The position numbers were made by a program, and so were the translations under genes. 64,000 nucleotides of DNA. Origin: Methanoregulaceae archaeon (GTDB lineage: Bacteria > Armatimonadota > Fimbriimonadia > Fimbriimonadales > Fimbriimonadaceae). The notes beneath the pieces are model-generated. The model made no database searches and was not told where the DNA came from. It saw nothing but the letters and a program-made list of their open reading frames with translations. How positions within the stretch are numbered: the stretch's first letter is position 1; each line of letters starts with the position of its first letter. Shown here in pieces: positions 44,767 to 52,942 of this stretch. Where the stretch lies: NCBI GenBank assembly GCA_020850325.1, contig JADZEW010000001.1, positions 360,030-424,029 on the forward strand. Reading direction: 5' to 3'.

Positions 44767-45423
44767 TCAGGCACGACGTCTGCGCCGGAGAAGGGCGAGG
44801 ACACCCGCGCTGGCGACCCAGATCGTGGCCGGCTCGGGCACCGCCGCGAAGCCGGCGACCCTGATCAAGTCAAGCTGAGGACTACCCGTAACGCGCGTTG
44901 CAAGAATGCTGCCACCGAGGGCAACTCCGAAGTCGCTGAGGTCGACCGGTTGCACGAACAACTCGGCATCGAACGGTCCGCCGCCACCATAGAAGTACTG
45001 ATAGTGGACGCCGGTGTCGATCGCTTCTTGAGCGGTGAACATGTGGTGGTTGGTGAACGACGATCCGTCCTCCGATACCGCGAACGTGATGTCGTCTTCC
45101 GTGTAGCGCGCAACCACGATGCCGAGGTCGGCACCCACGTTGTTCACGATCGGAGTGTTGTAACCGATGGTGTAGACGACCGCGTTCCCGCTCATGCCGA
45201 TGTTCGCGATGCCGGTGTCGAAGCTGGCTCCCGTGAGGAACCCGGGATTACCTGGGCTGACGTTGCTGACGTTCAGCCAGTTGCTGAACGAGAACGTTCC
45301 GCCGTCCGACTCGATAAGGGTATCGCCAAACAGGTTGTTGTCGAACACAAAGGTGTCGAGAGTCAGTTGACTGTGCGCGGTCGCAACCGTGGCGAGAAGG
45401 GTAAGGCCGAAGAGTGTCTTCAT
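44767..45423 (-). CDS. PEP-CTERM-sorted exported protein
   Basis: This 218-residue protein has a signal peptide (MKTLFGLTLLATVATAHSQ), a beta-rich body, and a C-terminal sorting tail VPEPATIWVASAGVLALLRRRRRA (PEP, membrane helix, Arg cluster). An exosortase elsewhere in the genome would process it. ATG 45423 overlaps the stop of the preceding PEP-CTERM gene (ATGA). The body is not recognised. It lies directly before the cytochrome gene. Confidence 0.88.
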   Translation of the reverse strand: MKTLFGLTLLATVATAHSQLTLDTFVFDNNLFGDTLIESDGGTFSFSNWLNVSNVSPGNPGFLTGASFDTGIANIGMSGNAVVYTIGYNTPIVNNVGADLGIVVARYTEDDITFAVSEDGSSFTNHHMFTAQEAIDTGVHYQYFYGGGGPFDAELFVQPVDLSDFGVALGGSILATRVTGSPQLDLIRVAGFAAVPEPATIWVASAGVLALLRRRRRA

Positions 45424-46175
45424 GAGTTTTCTCCGGAGGCTCGGCGTCGGCGCAGACTCATAACAAGAAGTCCACCGAGGGCGAGCATGCTCGATGGCTC
45501 GGGGACCGGCCCGATCTGCCACGTGTAGTCGGCGTCCATGTACCCGGCGGTGGTGTTGGGCAAGGGGCTACTGAAGTAGTTTCCCATGTTGAACAGTCCG
45601 ACGGTGTACGTGTTGCCCGCGACGATCGACCTCAAGAACGTACCTTGAGTGGTCGGATCGTACGCATTGACGAGGTCGAGGTTCCCCCCCGGGCCGGACC
45701 ACTCGATGCGAGCACCCCACAGTCCGAAGGTGTCACCGTATCCGCGAATGTCGTAGTTCATCAAGAACGTGGCATCGGATGTCGCGGCGAACGTGTACGA
45801 CCACACCGGCCCGTTGATGACAAAGCCATTGAGCTTGGCTCCGCTTGAGTCGATCGTGTTGTGCTCCCAACCCATGTTCCGCCAGGAGACTGTGCCGTTG
45901 GCCGCATCGGTCCACGAGGCGGACGCCGAGGAATGAACTCTCAGCCACTTCCCGGAGTTCACAGGGTCGTTATCAATGACGCCCACGGTTCCGGAATAAC
46001 TGTTCAGGGTCGCGCCCTGCGACTGCATGATGAAATCCTGCTGAAAGCCGCCAAAGTGCTGGTTCGCGTCAGCATAAGCGCCTAAGTGGAAGGTCGAAGA
46101 AATGACACTCTGGGCTTGCGCTACGGTAACAACGAAGGGGGACAAAGCAACGAGGAAAAGCCGCTTTCGATCCAT
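45420..46175 (-). CDS. PEP-CTERM-sorted exported protein
   Basis: This 251-residue protein has a signal peptide (MDRKRLFLVALSPFVVTVAQAQ), a strand-rich body with VWSYTFAATSDATFLMNYDIRGYGDTFG, and the tail VPEPSSMLALGGLLVMSLRRRRAS. Start ATG 46175 follows AAGGA. It is translationally coupled to the second PEP-CTERM protein. The two may form a surface or matrix pair; no ligand is suggested by sequence. Confidence 0.87.
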   Translation of the reverse strand: MDRKRLFLVALSPFVVTVAQAQSVISSTFHLGAYADANQHFGGFQQDFIMQSQGATLNSYSGTVGVIDNDPVNSGKWLRVHSSASASWTDAANGTVSWRNMGWEHNTIDSSGAKLNGFVINGPVWSYTFAATSDATFLMNYDIRGYGDTFGLWGARIEWSGPGGNLDLVNAYDPTTQGTFLRSIVAGNTYTVGLFNMGNYFSSPLPNTTAGYMDADYTWQIGPVPEPSSMLALGGLLVMSLRRRRASGENS

Positions 46176-46259
46176 TTGTTTGATTCCTTGAGTCGATGAT
46201 ATCGACGCCAAGTTCATTCTGGAATCCCGAACATGAGAGGACGATGAGAATGCGGAGGC

Positions 46260-47690
46260 CTACGGGTCGGCCGGCAATCGCAGTTCGAATGCTGTGCCCA
46301 TTGAGTCGCCTGCGATCGACACCGAGCCACCATGCCCCTCGGCGATGGCTTTAACAATGGCTAGTCCTAGCCCGGATCCACCGGTGTCTCGAGCGCGCGA
46401 ATGGTCCAGTCGGTGAAACCGTTCGAAGATCGCAGCGGCATCTTCGGGTGAGATCGGAGGCCCATCGTTCCAAACGGTTATCACGAGGGCGCCTTCTTCA
46501 GCGTGTGCTGAGAGCACCACTCGGGTCGACGCGTGGAGGAATGCGTTTCGCAAGAGATTATCCACCGCTTGCCTCACGCGGATCGGGTCGACGCTCTCTT
46601 CAAGCGCCCCAGGGACGTCAAGCTCGGCATCAACGCCATCAATCCGGCAAGCGTCGAGTGACTCGCGCAGGAGAGTATCGATGCGGGTGGGCGACTTTCG
46701 GATTTCGAGAGCAGCCTCGTCGGACTTCGCCAATTCGAGCAGATCCTCGACAAGTCGAGTCAGGCGGTGCACTTCGCCCAGTGACGTTTGAAGTGCCTTA
46801 CGATACTCCCCTTCGGTGCGTTCACGTCGGAGCGCGACTTCTAGCGTGCCTTGGAGGTTGGACACCGGCGTGCGCAGTTCGTGAGAGGTGTCGGCCACGA
46901 ATCTCCGCTGACGGGCAATCGTCGATTCGCGTTCCCCGATCAGGTTCTGCACCCTCTCCACCAGACCGTTGAATGCCGCCGTTAAGGGCGCCATCTCGAC
47001 GTAAGGCGCCTCGATCGAGGCGGGCGTATCAACGGAGGCCGGATTCAAGGTGCTCACTTGGTGGGCAAGCCCCTCGATGGGGTCCGAGATGATGCGGGTG
47101 AGCAGCAAGGCGATCACAGTAACAGCGGCGATACAAACGAGACCGACCAGCACGATCACCTCGCCGATCTGGGTTACAACATCGGTCACGACCCCGCTGG
47201 GAATGCACACAACGCCAACGGCGGGAGTGCCGTCGGTGTTCGAAAAACCGGTGAGCACAGCGCGTGCCTGTCGCCCGTCGATTTCCACGTCAGCAAACGT
47301 CGTTTCGCCCTTGAGTGCCCGCCGCTTGACTTCGTCGACTCCGACGATAGACCGGGAGGCGCGCACATTGGCCGATGCCGCGAGGATTCGACCTTGGTCG
47401 TTCTCCAACCAGACGAACTTCTCATAGCCGGTCACGCCCGAGACCACGAGGGTCCTTGCGCCGGTTTCGTGTACGTGGAGGGTTCCGGTGTCGGTGGCCG
47501 ACGCGATCTCGGTTTTGGCAATCTGGATGAGCGAGGCGTCAAGATTCCGCCCAAGGGAACGAGCGGCGATCGTGAAGACGGCCAACCCCGAAAGAAGTAC
47601 GGTCGCCGCGGCGAGGCCGATCGTAAGCCCGAGCAGGCGCCTGCGCAGGTTGACAGTGGCCCTAGGCTTTCGGTTCAGGTTCGAAGACAT
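46260..47690 (-). CDS. sensor histidine kinase
   Basis: This 476-residue two-component sensor has two membrane helices around an extracytoplasmic loop (helix LLGLTIGLAAATVLLSGLAVF; helix EVIVLVGLVCIAAVTVIALLL). A HAMP segment, an H-box VADTSHELRTPVSNLQ with the phosphorylated His, an N-box VDNLLRNAF and G-boxes DTGGSGLGLAIVKAIAEGHGG complete it. It starts at ATG 47690, inside the end of the response regulator gene. The signal is unknown; the PEP-CTERM/cytochrome genes lie just downstream on the same strand, 84 bases away. Confidence 0.93.
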   Translation of the reverse strand: MSSNLNRKPRATVNLRRRLLGLTIGLAAATVLLSGLAVFTIAARSLGRNLDASLIQIAKTEIASATDTGTLHVHETGARTLVVSGVTGYEKFVWLENDQGRILAASANVRASRSIVGVDEVKRRALKGETTFADVEIDGRQARAVLTGFSNTDGTPAVGVVCIPSGVVTDVVTQIGEVIVLVGLVCIAAVTVIALLLTRIISDPIEGLAHQVSTLNPASVDTPASIEAPYVEMAPLTAAFNGLVERVQNLIGERESTIARQRRFVADTSHELRTPVSNLQGTLEVALRRERTEGEYRKALQTSLGEVHRLTRLVEDLLELAKSDEAALEIRKSPTRIDTLLRESLDACRIDGVDAELDVPGALEESVDPIRVRQAVDNLLRNAFLHASTRVVLSAHAEEGALVITVWNDGPPISPEDAAAIFERFHRLDHSRARDTGGSGLGLAIVKAIAEGHGGSVSIAGDSMGTAFELRLPADP

Positions 47691-48339
47691 AGCCTGCACC
47701 TCGGCGGGTCTTGATCAGATCGGGGTTTCGCCCGAGCTTGTTGCGAAGGTAGCCGACATAGACATCGACCACATTGGAGTCTGGCTCGTTGTAGGACTCC
47801 CACACGTGCTCCCACAGGTCGGTCCTCGTAACCAATGAACCGACTCGGTGAGCGAAGAACTCCAGAAGCTGATACTCCTTGGCGGTCAGGTCGAGGTCCA
47901 CGCCTCCTCGGCGGGCCGTGCGGGTGCGTGTGTCAATCGCGAGGTCGCCGAAGGTGAGAACGCTGGTCGCAGAGGCGCTAGCACCACGTCGGATCAGCAT
48001 GCGAACCCGGGCGAGAAGTTCCTCGAACGAATAAGGCTTGATGAGGTAGTCGTCGCCGCCAAGATCGAGGCCGGCGACCCGGTCGCGGACTTCGCTTCGG
48101 GCCGTGAGGAACAAGATCGGAGTCCTGAGGCCGCCTTTGCGCCATTGGGCGCAAAGTTCGAAACCATCCTTGCCTGGGATCATAACGTCGAGGAGAATCA
48201 AGTCGTACTCGTGGACGTCCACCGCGACAGCGGCATCGGCGGAGTTCGCGGCGTGGTCGACCGCGAAACCCTCTTCGCGGAGTCCTTGCATTAAGAACCC
48301 AGCGGCGGCTGGCTCATCTTCGACCACGAGGATCTTCAC
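47662..48339 (-). CDS. OmpR-family response regulator
   Basis: This 225-residue regulator has the receiver domain KILVVEDEP with phosphorylated Asp51 in LILLDVMIPG and the LIKPYSFEEL lysine, then a winged-helix DNA-binding domain ending VVDVYVGYLRNKLGR and IKTRRGAGYVFEPEP. Start chosen at GTG 48339; a TATACT box lies 8 bases upstream and the longer open frame is antisense to the next gene. It is coupled to the sensor kinase. Confidence 0.94.
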   Translation of the reverse strand: MKILVVEDEPAAAGFLMQGLREEGFAVDHAANSADAAVAVDVHEYDLILLDVMIPGKDGFELCAQWRKGGLRTPILFLTARSEVRDRVAGLDLGGDDYLIKPYSFEELLARVRMLIRRGASASATSVLTFGDLAIDTRTRTARRGGVDLDLTAKEYQLLEFFAHRVGSLVTRTDLWEHVWESYNEPDSNVVDVYVGYLRNKLGRNPDLIKTRRGAGYVFEPEPKA

Positions 48340-48347
48340 CCACGGCG

Positions 48348-48353
48348 AGTATA
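48348..48353 (-). promoter_or_regulatory. -10 box of the two-component operon
   Basis: TATACT on the minus strand, 8 bases, then GTG. No ribosome-binding site is seen. Confidence 0.45.
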
Positions 48354-48504
48354 TACGGCCCGCGGGAAGCGACTTGGAGACCGTTTGACTTCGTGCCCTG
48401 AGACTTCGATCCGCATTCCAGGTAGTTTGCAAGCTATGAGATTCAGCCGGGACCTTGGTCGAACCGCGGAACCGATCAGCGATGCCGCGCGGTATGTACG
48501 CGCG

Positions 48505-49875
48505 ATGAGAGCCGCCCTGCTTGCCCTGACCCTGATCCCAACGTTCGCCCTTGCGGATGAGGTCGATGACCTCATTCGAGCCGAGATGAAGGCGCGCCAG
48601 ATCCCCGGGGCAAGTGTGCTCGTGACCAAAGACGACAAGGTCATCAAGCGCAGCGTCTATGGCAAGGCCAACGTTGAACTCGATGTCGATATGTCCACCG
48701 ACAGCGTTTTCGAGTCCGGCTCGATCGGCAAGACGTTCACCGCCGTCGTCATCCTGCAGCTGGTCGAAGAAGGCAAGCTCAGCCTCGACGACCCGCTGTC
48801 GAAGCACTTCGAGAAGGCGCCCCCAACGTGGAGCGCGATCACGCTTCGTCACATGCTCGGCCATACGACTGGGCTCAAGGACTACGCGCTCGTTCCCGGC
48901 CTGGGACTTGCCGACCGATGGACGCGCGACGAGTGGATCGATGGCATGATCAAGCTCCCCCTCGACTTCCCCACCGGGGCCGCCTTCGCGTACAGCAACA
49001 GCAACTACCTGCTGCTTGGTCTGGTCGCAGAGAAGGTCGGTGGAAAGCCGATCATGGAGCTCACGAAGGAGCGCATCATCGATAAGATCGGGCTGAAGCG
49101 CTCGTTTGTCGCCGAGCCGCTGCCGATCATTCCCCACCGTGTGTCGGGCTACCTGAAGCAGGGTGGTGTTCTGTTCAACGGACTCGATATTGCCGCCGGT
49201 TATGGCGATGGGTCGCTGATCAACTCACCGGAAGACCTCGCCGCTTTTGAAAGGGCGCTACGCGAAGGCAAGCTGCTCAAGCCGGAAACCGTCACCCTCA
49301 TGCAGACGGCGGGGCTCTTGCCGACGGGCCGCAAGACCGGCTACGGCTTGGGCTGGTTCATTCGCGAGACGAACAAAGTGCGCATGGTCACCCACGGCGG
49401 CAATACGGGCGGCTTTGGATCGTCCATTTTCCGCGTGCCTTCCGCAAATCTCACGATCGTGCTGATGACGAACATGTTCGACGTGCCCGGGGATTCGATT
49501 GCCCAGAAGATTGCCGAGGTGTATGTCCCAGAACTGCGCCCCCGCAAGCTCGCCGAAAAGCCCGACCCGAACCCGACGCTGACCGCGACGCTGCTCGCCA
49601 CGCTCCAGGCTTTGGCGGCGGGAGAGGTGAAGGACGATCAGCTCGATGGGGAGTTCGCCGCGCGATTGCGCACGCCAAGGGGCCAAATGAGTCTGCGCGG
49701 GATGGTGCTGTTCGCCAAGGTCGCCAAGATGGCCTATCTCGAGAGCGAGGAGAGCGAGCCGGACGTGATTCACCGCTACCGCGTTTCCACGAACGGAAAG
49801 AGCTACGTGGTCGCCTTCACCGTCACCAAGGACGGCCGCGTGTATTCGATCGGACAGCGGGAAGAGCTACCTTGA
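48505..49875 (+). CDS. beta-lactamase-fold serine hydrolase (class C / S12-like), exported
   Basis: This 456-residue protein has a signal peptide (MRAALLALTLIPTFALAD) and penicillin-binding motifs: S-x-x-K at Ser73-Lys76 in SGSIGKTFTA, Y-S-N at 163-165 in FAYSNSNY, and HGGNTGG. Relatives include esterases, D-aminopeptidases and class C beta-lactamases; the true substrate is unknown. It carries a C-terminal lipocalin-like extra domain of about 100 residues. Start placed at ATG 48505 on the signal peptide; the frame is open 40 codons upstream. Confidence 0.85.
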   Translation: MRAALLALTLIPTFALADEVDDLIRAEMKARQIPGASVLVTKDDKVIKRSVYGKANVELDVDMSTDSVFESGSIGKTFTAVVILQLVEEGKLSLDDPLSKHFEKAPPTWSAITLRHMLGHTTGLKDYALVPGLGLADRWTRDEWIDGMIKLPLDFPTGAAFAYSNSNYLLLGLVAEKVGGKPIMELTKERIIDKIGLKRSFVAEPLPIIPHRVSGYLKQGGVLFNGLDIAAGYGDGSLINSPEDLAAFERALREGKLLKPETVTLMQTAGLLPTGRKTGYGLGWFIRETNKVRMVTHGGNTGGFGSSIFRVPSANLTIVLMTNMFDVPGDSIAQKIAEVYVPELRPRKLAEKPDPNPTLTATLLATLQALAAGEVKDDQLDGEFAARLRTPRGQMSLRGMVLFAKVAKMAYLESEESEPDVIHRYRVSTNGKSYVVAFTVTKDGRVYSIGQREELP

Positions 49876-50384
49876 GCATGATCGACTTTGCCTCGGGCGT
49901 CATCGACGGGCCAGGCATCGTCACCGCGCGGAGGACGCTGGCCGACCTCGGTGGGCTGTTCGCGGATCAGGCGGCGTTAGCGGCGCTCGATCCGAACATC
50001 GTGGTGTACGAGACCCACGGCTACCCCGAGCCGGAGTCCGGGTCACCCGCCCTCCTCGCCGCCACCACGGTGCTGTATCCCGGCCGCGTCGGCGGTGAGG
50101 CGTTCATGACCCGGGGCCATTTCCACGTCGATCCCACACGGGGCGAATCTTGTTTCACCCTGCGCGGCTCGGGTGTGCTGCTTCTGCGAGACCGCTCGGG
50201 CGCAGAGCAGAGAATCGCAATGGAACCGGGCTCGCTGGCGATGATCGAAGGGAGGTTCGCGCACCGGGTCGCCAACGTGGGCGATGAGCCGCTGGTGTTC
50301 TTGGTGACGTGGCTGTCCGACTGCGGCCACGACTATGCCGAGGTCGCCGCGTGGCCACGCGGGAGTTGGTCCGTCGGTGTGTAG
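49872..50384 (+). CDS. cupin-type glucose-6-phosphate isomerase
   Basis: This 170-residue cupin has FMTRGHFHVDPTRGESCFTLRGSGVLLL, the metal-binding motif of archaeal-type phosphoglucose isomerases (PGI cupin), and a second motif region MIEGRFAHRVANVGDEPLVFLVTW. The three His and one Glu that bind metal are visible (GHFHV, E, AHRV). It would interconvert glucose-6-P and fructose-6-P. The TTG start overlaps the hydrolase stop (TTGA); ATG 49878 is possible. Confidence 0.85.
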   Translation: MSMIDFASGVIDGPGIVTARRTLADLGGLFADQAALAALDPNIVVYETHGYPEPESGSPALLAATTVLYPGRVGGEAFMTRGHFHVDPTRGESCFTLRGSGVLLLRDRSGAEQRIAMEPGSLAMIEGRFAHRVANVGDEPLVFLVTWLSDCGHDYAEVAAWPRGSWSVGV

Positions 50385-50400
50385 CCCGTTCTTGCGGGGG

Positions 50401-50477
50401 TATCATCCGTCCATTGGAGTCACCACGGACTGGGTGGAAACGGAGGTCGGAGCAGGGATGCTCCCTCCGATAACTCG
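50401..50477 (+). promoter_or_regulatory. structured leader upstream of the nitroreductase gene
   Basis: TATCAT at 50401 may be the -10. The following 65 bases can fold as a closing stem GAGT/ACTC, a stem CACC/GGTG, and a longer arm with GGAGC/GCTCC inside CGG/CCG, a three-way-junction shape that ends directly before the ATG. I do not recognise a known riboswitch class. Confidence 0.4.
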
Positions 50478-51296
50478 ATGAGTTCCCTCTTTCGCGAACC
50501 CGCCGACGAGGCTTGGTCCGAGCGCTATGGCGACTACCCCATGCCCGAACTGCCCGACCTGGGCGCGTTCCTAACCCATCGCTCGGTGCGCAAGTTCCGT
50601 CCGGAGCCGATCCCAGAATCCATCCGCGAGGGTCTGATCGCGGTGGCCCAAAGCGCGGCCACCAGCAGCAACTTGCAGATGTGGTCGGTGGTCGAAGTCG
50701 ACGATCCGGAGCGGCGGGAGCGCATCGCCCAACTCAGCGCCGACCAAAACCAGATCCGCACTGCGGGGTGGTTCCTAGCGTTCATCGCCGATCATCACCG
50801 ACTTCGCCAAGCGGGCGGGGCCGTGGGAGAGTCCTGCTTGGGATTGGACTACGCCGAGTATCTGATCATGGCGATCGTCGATGCCGCTTTGGCCGCCGAG
50901 CGCCTGGTCGCGGCGGCTGAGCATTTGGGGATCGGCTCCTGCTACATCGGGGCGCTTCGCAACGATCCGGCTGGGATCCAAGAGGTGCTCCAGCTTCCCG
51001 CAGGGGCGTTCGGCGTGTTCGGCCTCTGCCTCGGCTACCCGGCCGAGCCGATGACCGCCGCCATCAAGCCGCGACTGCTCCCGCGTGCGGTGCGGCACCG
51101 CGAGGTGTACCGCCTCGACGTGAGCGGAGAGGTCGCCGAGTATGACGAGCGGATGCGCGCGTTCTACGAAGCCCAGCGAATGAAGGGCGATGTCACGTGG
51201 TCATCGCGATCGGGGCGCCGAGTCGACGAGCACCACTTGGGCGGACGCGAGGTGCTTCTGGAGTACCTGCGCAGCCAGGGCTTTGCACAGCGGTAG
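50478..51296 (+). CDS. NADPH-dependent nitroreductase / flavin oxidoreductase (NfsA-like)
   Basis: This 272-residue flavoenzyme has HRSVRKFRPEPIPESI near residue 34, the FMN-binding SAATSSNLQMWSVVEV, AIVDAALAAERLVAAAEHLGIGSCYIGALRNDP and FGLCLGYPAE, matching the NfsA/FRP nitroreductase family. It should reduce nitroaromatics, quinones or flavin with NADPH. It has a structured leader and is followed by the SRPBCC and tgt genes. Confidence 0.88.
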   Translation: MSSLFREPADEAWSERYGDYPMPELPDLGAFLTHRSVRKFRPEPIPESIREGLIAVAQSAATSSNLQMWSVVEVDDPERRERIAQLSADQNQIRTAGWFLAFIADHHRLRQAGGAVGESCLGLDYAEYLIMAIVDAALAAERLVAAAEHLGIGSCYIGALRNDPAGIQEVLQLPAGAFGVFGLCLGYPAEPMTAAIKPRLLPRAVRHREVYRLDVSGEVAEYDERMRAFYEAQRMKGDVTWSSRSGRRVDEHHLGGREVLLEYLRSQGFAQR

Positions 51297-51299
51297 ACT
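51294..51299 (+). promoter_or_regulatory. -10-like box upstream of the SRPBCC gene
   Basis: TAGACT overlapping the end of the nitroreductase gene, 8 bases before ATG. Confidence 0.35.
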
Positions 51300-51307
51300 C
51301 ACGGTCG

Positions 51308-51748
51308 ATGCCCACCGTCGAGTCAACGATCTGGATCGAGGCCCCGCTGGACCGCGTGTACGCGATTGCCAAGGACAATGAGTCCTTCCCCGAGTTCATG
51401 AAGGACGTCAAGTCCCTCACAGTCGTCGAAGAGGACGGTCCGCGGGTGGTCAGCGATTACGTCGGCGTAGTGCCCCAGTTCATGCTGAAAGTTCGCTGGC
51501 GGCAAGAGGATGTCTGGGACGACGCCAACCACGTGTGCGCGTTCCGACAGCTCCAGGGCGACTATGACAAACTCGAAGGCACCTGGAAGTTCAAGGAAGA
51601 GAACGGCGGCACCCGCTTCGACTCGTTCCTTGAATACGAGTACAACGTGCCCACTCTCGGCCCGCTCGTCAGCAAGGTCATCTATAGCATCGTGGTGAAG
51701 AACGTCGAGAACATCCTCGCCGCGATCAAGATGCGCTCCGAGGCGTAG
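51308..51748 (+). CDS. SRPBCC / COQ10-like START-fold protein
   Basis: This 146-residue protein has the START/SRPBCC pattern of cyclase and lipid-binding proteins: STIWIEAPLDRVYAIAKDNESFPEFMKDVKSLTV with a C-terminal long helix SKVIYSIVVKNVENILAAI. Start chosen at ATG 51308; the frame is open upstream inside the nitroreductase gene. The tgt gene begins at the base after its stop, so the two are cotranscribed. Confidence 0.8.
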   Translation: MPTVESTIWIEAPLDRVYAIAKDNESFPEFMKDVKSLTVVEEDGPRVVSDYVGVVPQFMLKVRWRQEDVWDDANHVCAFRQLQGDYDKLEGTWKFKEENGGTRFDSFLEYEYNVPTLGPLVSKVIYSIVVKNVENILAAIKMRSEA

Positions 51749-52816
51749 TTGAGCGTCCGATTCGAACTCCTGCACGTGTGCCCGCGGACGGGGGCGCGCC
51801 GCGGACGGCTGCACACGCCTCACGGCACCGTCGAGACCCCGGCGTTCATGCCCGTGGGTACTCAAGCGACGGTCAAGACCGTCGGGAGCGAGGATCTTGA
51901 GGCCCTGGGATTCGAGCTCATTCTCTCGAACACCTACCACTTAGAGCTGCGCCCCGGTTCGGAGCGTATCGAACGGCTGGGAGGTCTGCACCATTTCATG
52001 AGTTGGAAGGGTGGCATCCTCACCGACTCCGGCGGCTACCAAGTGATGTCGCTCTCCAAAATGCGCAAGATCACCGACGAGGGCGTGGCATTCCGCTCGC
52101 ATCTCGATGGCTCAGAGATGTTCCTCTCCCCGGAGCGCGCCATCCAGATTCAGGGCCGACTCGGCGTGGACATCTCGATGGCGCTGGACGTGTGTGCGCC
52201 CTATCCTTGCAGCCGCGATGAGGCGGCGAAAGCGATGGAGCAAACGCACCGCTGGGCTCCACGCAATCTGGCCGCGCGACGCGAGGGTCAGGCGGTGTTC
52301 GGCATCGTTCAAGGGGGCGTTCACGAAGACCTACGCACCGAATCCGCCGCCTACCTTTCGGAGCTACCCTTCGATGGCTTTGCGATCGGTGGGGTGAGCG
52401 TTGGCGAGCCGACGGAACTGCAGTATCCGGTCGTCGCGTTCGCGGCACCCAAGCTCCCCGCGGACAAGGCGCGCTATCTGATGGGGGTAGGCCACCCGGA
52501 GGACATCCTTCATGCCGTGCGGTGCGGGGTCGATCTGTTCGATTGTGTGCTGCCCACCCGTATGGCCCGCCACAACACGGTGTACACCTCCGGAGGGCGG
52601 GTGAACGCACTCAACCAGAAGTGGGCGGAACACGACGGCACGTGGAATGAGCGAGACGTGTTCCCGCAGACCGAGCGGTATTCCGCGGCGTACGTGCGGC
52701 ATCTGCTCAAAGCGAAGGAGCCGCTGGGGGCACGGATCGCGACGCTGCACAACTTGGCGTTCTATGCCCGGCTCATGCGTGACATCCGCAGCGCGATCGA
52801 ACTCGGCACGCTGTAA
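51749..52816 (+). CDS. tgt: tRNA-guanine transglycosylase, zinc-ligand-poor variant
   Basis: This 355-residue TGT-fold enzyme has MPVGTQATVKTV, the nucleophile-region DSGGYQV (Asp93), FGIVQGGVHEDLR, GFAIGGVSVGEP, RYLMGVGHPEDIL and FDCVLPTRMAR with the catalytic Asp. Bacterial Tgt swaps the wobble guanine of GUN tRNAs for preQ1. The zinc site is broken: the C-x-C-x-x-C before YSRAYL is replaced by D-x-F-x-x-T, while the His in TLHNL is kept. The start is TTG. Confidence 0.9.
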   Translation: MSVRFELLHVCPRTGARRGRLHTPHGTVETPAFMPVGTQATVKTVGSEDLEALGFELILSNTYHLELRPGSERIERLGGLHHFMSWKGGILTDSGGYQVMSLSKMRKITDEGVAFRSHLDGSEMFLSPERAIQIQGRLGVDISMALDVCAPYPCSRDEAAKAMEQTHRWAPRNLAARREGQAVFGIVQGGVHEDLRTESAAYLSELPFDGFAIGGVSVGEPTELQYPVVAFAAPKLPADKARYLMGVGHPEDILHAVRCGVDLFDCVLPTRMARHNTVYTSGGRVNALNQKWAEHDGTWNERDVFPQTERYSAAYVRHLLKAKEPLGARIATLHNLAFYARLMRDIRSAIELGTL

Positions 52817-52835
52817 CTCCGATACGGGATGGGTC

Positions 52836-52915
52836 GTAGCCGCGGGATGCCATTGTGCCCGCGCTGCACTTAGATCACCTTGGGAATCGCCCGCACAATG
52901 GCATCGGGCGGCTAC
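52836..52915. repeat. long inverted repeat between tgt and MFS genes, REP-like or terminator
   Basis: Two 23-base arms (52836-52858 and 52893-52915) share GTAGCCGC and ATGCCATTGTGC in inverted order with two mismatches and a 34-base loop. It lies between convergent genes, so it may terminate both. GTAGCCGC also occurs in the gap at 16970. Confidence 0.6.
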
Positions 52916-52942
52916 AAGGAATCGGAAGGCGGTATGACGAGT

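Noticed and set aside
48385..48504. 40-codon upstream extension of the serine hydrolase
   Set aside because: It puts 40 residues before a clear signal peptide and overlaps the divergent promoter region.
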